From Lewinellaceae bacterium (GTDB taxonomy: Bacteria > Bacteroidota > Bacteroidia > Chitinophagales > Saprospiraceae), in NCBI GenBank assembly GCA_020636375.1, contig JACJXZ010000008.1, forward strand, positions 347,056 through 411,055: a DNA stretch of 64,000 bases. Direction: 5' to 3'. Under the pieces are notes generated by a model. It saw only the letters and a list, made by a program, of their open reading frames with translations. It was not told where the DNA came from and searched no databases. How positions within the stretch are numbered: position 1 is the stretch's first letter; each line of letters begins with the position of its first letter. Below, in pieces: positions 26,993 to 34,296 of this stretch. A program made the translations under genes and the position numbers.

Positions 26993-28102
26993 ATGAAGAT
27001 TCGTTTACTCTGCATTGCACTGGTTTTGCCTGTCTGGGCCGCAACCCAGGGCCGGCAGGAGGTCGACACCTCCCTGCACATGGACTTTGAACGGTACGAC
27101 CCGCCGTCCACCCTGGCCGTGCCGGAACATCCGGTGTCGAGCGCCAAATTTCCTTTCATCGACGTGCACAGCCACCACTGGCGCCTGGCGGAGCAGGACC
27201 TCGGCAAGCTCATCCGGGAAATGGATTCGCTCAACATGGGCATCATCGTCAACCTCAGCGGGCGGGGCGGGCCCCTGCTGACGGGTATGGTGGAACACAT
27301 CAAGGAGTCCGGCTACGAGGACCGGATCGTCAACTTTACCAACATCAACATTCGCAGCATCGACGACCCGGATTGGGAGAAGAGCACGCTTGAGCAACTG
27401 GAGTATGACGTCAGCATCGGCGCCAGAGGGCTGAAGATCTACAAAAGCCAGGGCATGCGGGATACGGACAATGCCGGCAACCGCATCGCCATCAACGATG
27501 CCCGGCTGGCCCCCGTCTGGGAGAAGTGCGGCGAGCTGGGCATCCCCGTGCTCATCCATTCGGCCGACCCCAAGTCGTTCTGGGATCCGCACGACGAGAA
27601 CAACGAGCGCTGGCTGGAGCTCAAGCTGCGCCCCGGCCGCCAGCGCGGCCCCGACGATCCGGCACCCTGGGAAACCATCATCGCCGAACAGCACGACATC
27701 TTCCGCAAACACCCCAATACGACGTTCATCAACGCCCACTTCGGGTGGTACGCCAACGACCTGGACCGGCTGGGCCGGTTGCTGGACGAACTGCCGAACA
27801 TGTACGTGGAATGCGGCGCCATCATCGCCGAACTGGGTCGGCAACCCCGGCAGGCCCTGAAATTCTTCGAAAAATACCAGGACCGCATCCTCTTTGGCAA
27901 GGATGCTTACAATCCGGAAGAGTACCACACCTACTTCCGCGTATTCGAGACGGAGGACGAATATTTCCCCTACTACAAGCGCTACCACGCGTTCTGGCGC
28001 ATGTACGGCATCGGGTTGCCGGATGACATCCTGAAGAAATTGTATTACAAAAATGCCCTAAAAGTAATTCCTGGCCTGGATGCTTCCCTGTTTCCGGAGT
28101 AA
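26993..28102 (+). CDS. Secreted amidohydrolase-family (TIM-barrel) metal-dependent hydrolase
   Basis: About 369 residues from ATG 26993, which opens a short signal peptide (MKIRLLCIALVLPVWAATQG). The amidohydrolase-2 family (PF04909 type) is shown by the metal-binding FIDVHSHHW, ARGLKIYKSQGM, GIPVLIHSADP (third His), FINAHFGWY, and the late Asp in LFGKDAYNPEEY. Such enzymes hydrolyse or decarboxylate small ring compounds or lactones; the substrate cannot be read from the sequence. The next gene is convergent, only 3 bp away. GC-rich, host-like composition; it resumes the normal chromosome after the island. Confidence 0.88.
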   Translation: MKIRLLCIALVLPVWAATQGRQEVDTSLHMDFERYDPPSTLAVPEHPVSSAKFPFIDVHSHHWRLAEQDLGKLIREMDSLNMGIIVNLSGRGGPLLTGMVEHIKESGYEDRIVNFTNINIRSIDDPDWEKSTLEQLEYDVSIGARGLKIYKSQGMRDTDNAGNRIAINDARLAPVWEKCGELGIPVLIHSADPKSFWDPHDENNERWLELKLRPGRQRGPDDPAPWETIIAEQHDIFRKHPNTTFINAHFGWYANDLDRLGRLLDELPNMYVECGAIIAELGRQPRQALKFFEKYQDRILFGKDAYNPEEYHTYFRVFETEDEYFPYYKRYHAFWRMYGIGLPDDILKKLYYKNALKVIPGLDASLFPE

Positions 28103-28105
28103 CAG

Positions 28106-28609
28106 TCAGGCATGGCTCATTTCCTCCTCCGCCTCCAGCAACCCCCGCCAGCTGAAGAACCACTTCATGCAGCGGTGTGCGAAATCGGGGCTGACGAACA
28201 TCAGCGGGCAGCCGGCGGGGATCAGGCTGATGTCGTTTTCGGAAGCAAATGCTTCGGCGCCCTCCACGTAGCTGCCCTGGTCGACGCTGCGGTGTATCCA
28301 GGCGTGGCGGATGCCAAGGTTGGCGCATTCCTGCAGCACATCCATGGTGGAATGTGGGGGCGTGCATATCGCCACGGCTTCGACGCCTTCGGGAATAGCA
28401 GTAAGGTTGGGATAGCAGGGCACGTCATTCACCGCATCCGCCTTTGGGTTGACCGCGAAAACTTCGTACCCGTTGTCTTTCAGGCGTTGATAGATGCCAT
28501 TGGCGGGCTGGTTGCCCTGGCTGGAATAGCCTGCCACGGCGATACGGCGGCAGGCCATGAATTGAGACACTCTGTTTTTATATTCCTCGTTCATAACGGT
28601 AGATTTCAT
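28106..28609 (-). CDS. CoA-binding domain protein (YccU-like)
   Basis: 167 residues from the ATG at 28609; a TTG nine bases upstream and an ATG at 28594 are alternatives. A Rossmann-type CoA-binding fold is seen: RRIAVAGYSSQGNQPANGIY near the N terminus, EVFAVNPKADAV, EAVAICTPPHSTMDVLQEC and the C-terminal GCPLMF (Cys conserved in the family), with HRCMKWFFSW at the end. Family members are cytosolic single-domain proteins resembling the N domain of succinyl-CoA synthetase; no reaction is established. It is transcribed divergently from the acyltransferase gene with 21 bp between starts. Confidence 0.87.
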   Translation of the reverse strand: MKSTVMNEEYKNRVSQFMACRRIAVAGYSSQGNQPANGIYQRLKDNGYEVFAVNPKADAVNDVPCYPNLTAIPEGVEAVAICTPPHSTMDVLQECANLGIRHAWIHRSVDQGSYVEGAEAFASENDISLIPAGCPLMFVSPDFAHRCMKWFFSWRGLLEAEEEMSHA

Positions 28610-28630
28610 TCTGTTCAAACAGCTACTTAA

Positions 28631-29437
28631 ATGCCCAACTCAGGAAAATTCAGGGAAAAGAAATTTCCCAAAAGCCGGATAGGCACCCTGGATGTCTTCG
28701 CCATTGGCCTGAAAAAGCACCATGTCAAAGCGCTCATCGAGCTGGATGTGACCCTGGCGCGGGCGCTGATCCGGCAGCACCGGGAAGCCGGGCGGCCCGT
28801 TTCCTTCACCGCCTGGATGGTTAAGACGATCAGCCAGACGGTAGAGGCGTTTGAGAACGTCCATGCCTACCTGAAAAATAAGCGCACCCGCCTGGTATTC
28901 GAAGACATCGACATTACCGTGATGGTGGAGCGGGAACACGGCGGCGACAAGGTGCCTTTGCCCTACATCATCCGCCAGACCCAAACGAAAAGCATCGACG
29001 ACATCACCTCCGAGATCGCCAGTGCCAAGGCACAACCCCTCGGGGAGGATCAGGTAGCGATGAACAGTAGCAGGAACGCGCTGTTGGCCAACGTCTACTT
29101 CAGCCTCCCCGGCTGGTTGCGGCGCCTGGCCTGGAAATATTTTGCCATTGCTCCCCGGCAGGCCCAGCAGATGATGGGCAGCATCATCTTCACTTCGATC
29201 GGCATGTTCGGGGAGGTACGGGGGTGGTTTGTCCACACCAGTGTTCATCCCCTGGGCTTTGGCGCCGGGTCCATCGTCAAAAAGCCCGCCGTGGTGGAGG
29301 ACAAGATCGAAATCCGGGAATTCCTCCACCTCACGATCCTGCTCGACCACGATGTGGTGGACGGGGTGGAGATGGCCCGGTTTATTGCCGCTTTTTCAAA
29401 AAATATCGAGACTGGTGCCGGGCTGAAGGATAATTAG
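28631..29437 (+). CDS. 2-oxoacid dehydrogenase acyltransferase (E2) catalytic-domain protein
   Basis: 268 residues containing only the E2 catalytic core; no lipoyl or subunit-binding domain. The fold is that of dihydrolipoyl acyltransferases and chloramphenicol acetyltransferase. The active-site box LLDHDVVDGVEMARF holds the catalytic HxxxDG, and GSIIFTSIGMFG and FVHTSVHPLGFGAGSIV are the usual mid-domain blocks. Without a lipoyl domain it cannot carry its own swinging arm, so it probably acts as a free-standing acyltransferase using acyl-CoA; substrate unknown. It converges with the GNAT gene, 1 bp apart. Confidence 0.85.
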   Translation: MPNSGKFREKKFPKSRIGTLDVFAIGLKKHHVKALIELDVTLARALIRQHREAGRPVSFTAWMVKTISQTVEAFENVHAYLKNKRTRLVFEDIDITVMVEREHGGDKVPLPYIIRQTQTKSIDDITSEIASAKAQPLGEDQVAMNSSRNALLANVYFSLPGWLRRLAWKYFAIAPRQAQQMMGSIIFTSIGMFGEVRGWFVHTSVHPLGFGAGSIVKKPAVVEDKIEIREFLHLTILLDHDVVDGVEMARFIAAFSKNIETGAGLKDN

Positions 29438-29438
29438 C

Positions 29439-30203
29439 TCATCCGGCATCCACCTTTTTAAGTATGTTTTTAAAACGCGTTTTGCTGATGTAATGGTACT
29501 CCAGCAACGCGCCGTCTTTGGCCAGGGCGAACGTTCCAAATGCTGAAGGCCCCGAACGGGCGGCGGCAGAGCTTTCTACCACTTTAGCCTCTAACGGAAG
29601 CCCTTTTTCTTCGGCCAGGCCCAGCAGTTCTTCTGCGCACTTCTGATGCCAGGGGCATTGGTCGGCGTAGAGGAGTTGCCAGCCCGGGTAGTGTTTCTGT
29701 TGCGCTTCCCAGTCCGGGAGGCGGGGGAGTGGCCCCTGAGCCAAGGGGAAATGGAGCAATTCGAAGCCGCCGCGTTGATCTGCCGGCTCGAAACCATTCT
29801 TCAGAAAGACTGCTTTGCCGGCGATCCAGGGGCCGTCGCTGGCAATGACAGCCACCCCGGCTTTTCCCTGTTGCCGGGCGTCCTCTATACAATCCTGCAG
29901 GAGGGCGGAGGCGTTCCCTTTGCCCTTATCCTCCTTTTTATAAATATACATACAATGGATGAAGAGGTAGCCGGGCGCCTCCACGGGCCGCCATGCCTGT
30001 TCGGCGGGCGTGTACTCGATGAAACCCAGTTGCCTGCCCTCCTCATCCTGAAGGATTTTCAGGCGCAGCCCCTTCGGGTATTCCCGCAGGAGCCAATCCA
30101 GCTTTCGGGCGTAGCCGGGGTTCTTTTTGCTCTTTACGCAGAACAGGCCGTGAGAATCCACATTTTCAGGGGTGACGGAAATGATTTGCACTGTATCATC
30201 CAT
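29439..30203 (-). CDS. YoaP-like GNAT-family N-acetyltransferase
   Basis: 254 residues. Residues ~1-150 are a GNAT domain (GYLFIHCMYIYKK, DKGKGNASALLQDC as acetyl-CoA loop, FLKNGFEPADQRGGFEL). The remainder is a YoaP-type C-terminal domain with a thioredoxin-like pattern (YADQCPWHQKCAEELLGLA, containing CPWHQKC) and the end ALLEYHYISKTRFKNIL. Known family: uncharacterised acetyltransferases that carry this C-terminal module. Cytosolic; substrate unknown. Start ATG 30203 is the only good candidate. Confidence 0.87.
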   Translation of the reverse strand: MDDTVQIISVTPENVDSHGLFCVKSKKNPGYARKLDWLLREYPKGLRLKILQDEEGRQLGFIEYTPAEQAWRPVEAPGYLFIHCMYIYKKEDKGKGNASALLQDCIEDARQQGKAGVAVIASDGPWIAGKAVFLKNGFEPADQRGGFELLHFPLAQGPLPRLPDWEAQQKHYPGWQLLYADQCPWHQKCAEELLGLAEEKGLPLEAKVVESSAAARSGPSAFGTFALAKDGALLEYHYISKTRFKNILKKVDAG

Positions 30204-30283
30204 AATTCAGCCTTTTGAGTACGGCTATTCCGAGCATGATTAATACCATTTTCATAGTTCGGGGATTTTATGAGAAATTAAGT

Positions 30284-31189
30284 TCATGGAAGCGCCTTTT
30301 TTGCAGCAGGCGCTATATCTGTTTGGCTTTTCAAGAGGAATCTGGCCATTTCTTCATTCACGATGGCCGGCATTTCATAGTTGATCAGGTGCGCGGTATC
30401 CAGCAGGATCACCCGTTCCAGCCCGGGCATTTGGCGGGCGCGTTTCTCGGATTTGTCCGGTGAGCCGATCACCTCGTCCCGCAGGCCGAGGAAGAGCAGG
30501 GTAGGGCAGCTCACCTCCGCCAGCCGCCGGCCCGGAATCTTGTCCGGGCGGGTGACATAGCTGCTGTCTATGCCCTGGAAAAAACCCTCGAACCAGGGTT
30601 CGTAGACTTCCAGTACGGCCGGGTTGTTGCCCACCGACCAGTGGATCAGTTTCTGGATGTTTTTCTCAGTAGGGAACAAGACGTAATAGAGAATCTTCAG
30701 GACGGTGAGCAAATTGGTGGGCGGCAGCCCCATGGGGCCCAAAAGCACCAGCTTATCCACTCTTTGCGGAAAAGCGATCGCGAAATTGATGGCCAGGCAC
30801 CCGCCGGCCGACGCGCCGGCGAAAGCTGCCCGTTCGATTCCCAGTTCATCCAGTACGTTTGCCAGCCAGGTTACCTGTTCCGCTGCATTTTTGTTTTTCC
30901 GGTAAGGTACGCTGAGCCCCACCTCGCCCAGGATATCGATGGCATGAACGTGGAAGTGCTCCGCCAGGGCTTTGGCATTGGGCTTCCAGGCGATGGCGGC
31001 CGTGCTGGCGGCGTGCAAAAGTATGATCGGGGGCGCCGACTCTTCGCCAAAGCTGAGCACGTGGGTGATGCCCGCTTCAGTCCTGATGAAATGCTGCTCG
31101 AAAGGTACCGGCCATTGGTCGAGTTGTTCCTGGTAAAGGCGAAGGAATCTCGACTCGGCCTCTGCTGTGCGGAAAATGGGGTTTTGCAT
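30284..31189 (-). CDS. Alpha/beta hydrolase
   Basis: 301 residues, cytosolic, single domain. The oxyanion region is PIILLHAASTAAIAW, the nucleophile elbow GASAGGC (Ser), the acid GLRDEVIGSP (Asp) and the catalytic His in DTAHLINYEMP, in the expected order and spacing. The N-terminal lead (FEQHFIRTEAGITHVLSFG) is typical of small-molecule esterases and lipases of the carboxylesterase/YvaM type. No operon partner; substrate not deducible. Confidence 0.9.
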   Translation of the reverse strand: MQNPIFRTAEAESRFLRLYQEQLDQWPVPFEQHFIRTEAGITHVLSFGEESAPPIILLHAASTAAIAWKPNAKALAEHFHVHAIDILGEVGLSVPYRKNKNAAEQVTWLANVLDELGIERAAFAGASAGGCLAINFAIAFPQRVDKLVLLGPMGLPPTNLLTVLKILYYVLFPTEKNIQKLIHWSVGNNPAVLEVYEPWFEGFFQGIDSSYVTRPDKIPGRRLAEVSCPTLLFLGLRDEVIGSPDKSEKRARQMPGLERVILLDTAHLINYEMPAIVNEEMARFLLKSQTDIAPAAKKALP

Positions 31190-31280
31190 GGGCGTTGTTT
31201 TTTGGCCAAAGGAAAAGGTACTTCAACCTCCTTTCTGAAAAAATGACTACGGCCAGCGGGGGCAGGTGACTTTTGTCATT

Positions 31281-31309
31281 CGTGCCGCGATCATCCTGAT
31301 CGCCAGGCC
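31281..31309 (-). repeat. REP-like hairpin
   Basis: CGTGCCGCGATCATCCTGAT followed by CGCCAGGCC; inverse of the REP copies downstream of the RAYT, with a three-base difference in the right arm. Imperfect palindrome around GATCATCCTGATC. Confidence 0.75.
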
Positions 31310-31606
31310 GTTCTCACACTATACTCTACTTCATACAGGACCGGGGGGCTGGGCGGGGCCGGGCGCCGAGCTTTGTTCCCTATGGCTATCGGGATGTGAG
31401 GTTTGTGCCTTCGTGGCTATATGTCGATTGGTTCCTTCATGTACAGTAGTATGCCAGCAGGTTTGAGCCAAAGCTTAATGACTTGTCGTACAATGCATTG
31501 AAATGAATCTACATTCGAAAACCTTGGAAACAGGAGCTGCGCTGGAGCGCGCAACTGTCCTGGATATTGACAACGGGCTGCCTTAATTTGCGGAAGCAAA
31601 CTTGCT

Positions 31607-31679
31607 CGTGCCGCGATCATCCTGATCGCCAGGCCCCTACCTTATAATGTGGCCGTGCGATCAGGATGATCGCGGCACG
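31607..31679. repeat. Inverted pair of REP-like hairpins in front of the RAYT gene
   Basis: Two oppositely oriented copies (31607-31635 and 31651-31679) of the unit with core GATCAGGATGATCGCGGCAC, separated by 15 bp, 32 bp before the RAYT start. The pair can fold as one large cruciform, the usual BIME arrangement. The rest of 31190-31711 holds the single copy at 31281 and no gene. Confidence 0.85.
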
Positions 31680-31711
31680 AGCCAATCTTTTCACTTTAAA
31701 AACACCTGACC

Positions 31712-32359
31712 ATGCCTCGTCCGTACAAACCCAGATACCGGCGGCGCCTCCCGCATCTTCAACCCAAAGAAGGAACGTTCTTCGTCACCTATCGCCTCCA
31801 CGGTTCCATTCCTATGGCCCTGCTCCGGAAATGGAAATTAGAACAGGAGGAAGAAATAGCCCGGATCGGAAGTTTGGGGTTGGATACAGCCGATCTGGAA
31901 TCTAAACTGGCCGAATTGCACTGGCGGTATTTTACAGAGCGGTACGATCCGTACCTGGACGGCAATCTCAACGGACCTTATTGGTTGTCCGAGCCAGAAG
32001 TCGCCAGGGCTGTGGCGGACTCTCTTGCCTATTGCGGCAAACATTTTTTCCACCTGTGGGCTTATTGCGTCATGTCCAATCACGTTCACGCTTTATTCAC
32101 GTTGCGGGAAGGTAGCCCTCCTCTGTATGACGTGCTGGGCCGGCACAAATCATTCACCGGTAATGTGGCCAACAAGTTGCTGGGCAGGGAAGGGTTTTTC
32201 TGGCAGCATGAGAGCTATGACCATATGGTCCGGAATGACAAGTCTTTCGGTTGGATACTGCAATATATACTGGAAAATCCGGTGAGGGCAAATTTGGTGG
32301 AGTGTTGGGAAGACTGGCCGTGGACGTTCTGTTCCGCTGAGTTGCTGCCGGAGGGATAG
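31712..32359 (+). CDS. REP-associated tyrosine transposase (RAYT, Y1/HUH family)
   Basis: 215 residues of the IS200/IS605-related Y1 transposase superfamily, single-copy REP-linked type. FFVTYRLHGSIP near the N terminus, the HUH metal site YCVMSNHVHALF, and WQHESYDHMVRNDKSF with the candidate nucleophile Tyr, then YILENPVRANLVECWEDWPW, all typical of RAYTs. The enzyme nicks and joins single-stranded REP hairpins and is thought to have spread them through the chromosome. REP-like hairpins lie on both sides (three copies upstream, three tandem copies downstream), which supports the assignment strongly. Confidence 0.93.
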   Translation: MPRPYKPRYRRRLPHLQPKEGTFFVTYRLHGSIPMALLRKWKLEQEEEIARIGSLGLDTADLESKLAELHWRYFTERYDPYLDGNLNGPYWLSEPEVARAVADSLAYCGKHFFHLWAYCVMSNHVHALFTLREGSPPLYDVLGRHKSFTGNVANKLLGREGFFWQHESYDHMVRNDKSFGWILQYILENPVRANLVECWEDWPWTFCSAELLPEG

Positions 32360-32546
32360 CTCTGTCATGCTGCTACCTGATCGCCGGGCATGTCAAATGT
32401 GGGCTTAAAGGTACTTGGGCCGTGCGATGAAGGGGTTGTGTGCCATACGCCGTCGACAGTAGCCTTTGGTGTAGGGGCAAGCGGGCTGCTGCATGTGGCA
32501 GCAGGATGATCGTGGCATGGGGTGTGGTGGTTCTGTAGGGGCGAGG

Positions 32547-32687
32547 GGCCGTGCGATCAGGATGATCGCGGCACGGGGTGTGGTGGTTCTGTAGGGGCGT
32601 GTGGCCGTGCGATCAGGATGATCGCGGCACGGGGTGTGGTGGTTCTGTAGGGGCGAGGGGCCGTGCGATCAGGATGATCGCGGCACG
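32547..32687 (+). repeat. Three tandem REP units, 56-bp period
   Basis: REP hairpins at 32547-32575, 32603-32631 and 32659-32687, identical in the core GTGCGATCAGGATGATCGCG and exactly 56 bp apart; the spacer GGTGTGGTGGTTCTGTAGGG is also repeated and places a GTAG tetranucleotide before each hairpin, as in classical REPs. A degenerate fourth copy lies at about 32500-32520 (GCAGGATGATCGTGGCATGG). The remainder of 32360-32735 holds no gene. Confidence 0.9.
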
Positions 32688-32735
32688 AACAAAAGGCCGC
32701 TTTATTTGTTTAGCTTTCAATAATTACTGAAAATA

Positions 32736-34013
32736 ATGAATAACATGAAGAGCGTAATTACCTGCGATATGGAAGGCCGCATCGAGACCTTCAGCAAAGG
32801 CGCCGAAGACCTGTTCGGCTACCGGGCGGATGAAGTCATCGGCAAAGAGCGGGTTTCGGTCTTTTCTCCCGGAGAGATCGTCCTGCAGAATGTACCGGTA
32901 TGGTTGGAACAGGCGAGCCGGGAAGGGGAATATGTCACGAAGACCAAGTTTGTGCGGAAGGACGGCGCCCCTTTCAACGCCCGCATCCGCATCACGCCCA
33001 CTTTTGCCAATGGCAAGGCCAATGGCCAGACGGGGTATTGCGGGGTAACCGAGGCGATCGAAGAGGAGGTAGAAGTGCCCATCAAGTGGACGACGAAGCT
33101 GATCCGGGTACTGGCTATCACGCGCCTGCCCTTCATTTCGGCGGTGGTCATGCCGGCCTTTATCGGCGGCGCTTATGCATATCATTATTTGCTCGGCGAT
33201 CCCTCGGCCTTCAACTGGCTGCATTTTGGCCTGGCCGTGTTTGGCGTCATCCTGCTGCACCTGGGCAGCAATGTGATGAACGACTATTTTGATGTGAAGG
33301 ACGGTACCGACGGCGCCAACAACGATTACTTTCTTCAGTTTTCCGGCGGCAGCCGCGCTGTCGAGCTGGGCCTGATCAGCCTGGAGGGGGCCAAACGCCT
33401 GGGCCTGGGCCTGATGGCCGCCGCCACGCTCATCGGCTTATACCTTACCTATAAAACCGGTGCCCCTACCTTGTTTATTGGCCTGGCAGGGCTGGCGCTG
33501 GGGTATCTGTATACCGCTCCTCCCGTCCGCCTGGTAGCGCGCAAAGGCCTGGGCGAACTGGGCATTACCCTGGCGTTCGGCCCGCTGGTTACCGCCGGCC
33601 TGGTTTTCGTCACAGCCCAGCAACTTGACCTGATGGCCTTCCTGATCGGCCTGCCGGCAGGGCTGCTGACTGCCAATATTCTGCTTATCAACGAATTTCC
33701 GGATGCTGCATCCGACGCCACTACCGGAAAGAACCATCCGGTGGTGACGTTCGGAAAAGAGAAGAGCACTTACATCTATCTGGCAATATTGATGCTGTCT
33801 TTCGTTGCTAACCTCGTTATTGTCTTCCTGTTGCCGGGCATCAACCTCTGGCTCGTTGCCGTGAGTTTCCTCTCTATGGCGGCCGGGCTGCTGATCTTTG
33901 GGCATATCCGCCGGCATTACGACAGCCGGGAACTGGTCCGTTCCAATAAAAACACCATCGCGCTCAGCGCGCTGACCGGGCTGCTGACGGCGGTGGCCCT
34001 GATCCTGGGGTGA
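32736..34013 (+). CDS. PAS domain fused to a UbiA-family prenyltransferase (MenA-like)
   Basis: 425 residues. The first ~110 are a cytosolic PAS domain (CDMEGRIETFSKGAEDLFGY, FVRKDGAPFNARIRITP). From ~125 on is an integral-membrane UbiA prenyltransferase: the first Asp-rich motif NDYFDVKDGTDG binds the Mg-diphosphate, the second is NEFPDAASDATTGK, and about eight hydrophobic helices are visible. Closest in style to 1,4-dihydroxy-2-naphthoate polyprenyltransferase of menaquinone synthesis; other UbiA substrates are possible. Fusing a sensor domain to the enzyme suggests redox or ligand control of lipid-quinone synthesis, an inference. No other men gene is in the window. Confidence 0.87.
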   Translation: MNNMKSVITCDMEGRIETFSKGAEDLFGYRADEVIGKERVSVFSPGEIVLQNVPVWLEQASREGEYVTKTKFVRKDGAPFNARIRITPTFANGKANGQTGYCGVTEAIEEEVEVPIKWTTKLIRVLAITRLPFISAVVMPAFIGGAYAYHYLLGDPSAFNWLHFGLAVFGVILLHLGSNVMNDYFDVKDGTDGANNDYFLQFSGGSRAVELGLISLEGAKRLGLGLMAAATLIGLYLTYKTGAPTLFIGLAGLALGYLYTAPPVRLVARKGLGELGITLAFGPLVTAGLVFVTAQQLDLMAFLIGLPAGLLTANILLINEFPDAASDATTGKNHPVVTFGKEKSTYIYLAILMLSFVANLVIVFLLPGINLWLVAVSFLSMAAGLLIFGHIRRHYDSRELVRSNKNTIALSALTGLLTAVALILG

Positions 34014-34182
34014 GGTATTCCGGTTTTTTTAGGGGCAAGGCGGGTTACTGGTTGCGGTCGCGGCGGGTTGCCAATCATAAAATCGTGGAACCATGCTTTA
34101 ATATGGCGCCACTTCTTTGGGTGCCTGTTCGCAGCTCAAATATTCCTGATTTCCCACCTGGAAATGGCGTTTTGCAATTTAA

Positions 34183-34263
34183 TTAGCGAATTTTCGCAAA
34201 AATACTTTCCTCAAACTTTACAATAAGGCAAAAACGTTATAATTTAGTAGCGAATTTTCGCTA
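34183..34263 (+). promoter_or_regulatory. Promoter with duplicated palindromic operators
   Basis: Two copies of a palindrome flank a promoter-like sequence: TTAGCGAATTTTCGCAA (34183-34199) and TAGCGAATTTTCGCTA (34248-34263, perfect). Between them are TTTACA (34217-34222) and TATAAT (34238-34243), 15 bp apart. The second operator starts just after the -10 box and ends 33 bp before the acyl-CoA dehydrogenase ATG. The layout fits repression of that gene by a TetR- or GntR-like dimer; no regulator gene is adjacent. Rest of 34014-34296: nothing seen. Confidence 0.65.
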
Positions 34264-34296
34264 ATCGATTATCTGACCCGTAAAAACAGCCCGGAA

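Noticed and set aside
32547..32687. CRISPR-like array
   Set aside because: The 56-bp units are repeated including their spacer, and no cas gene is near; they are REP units.
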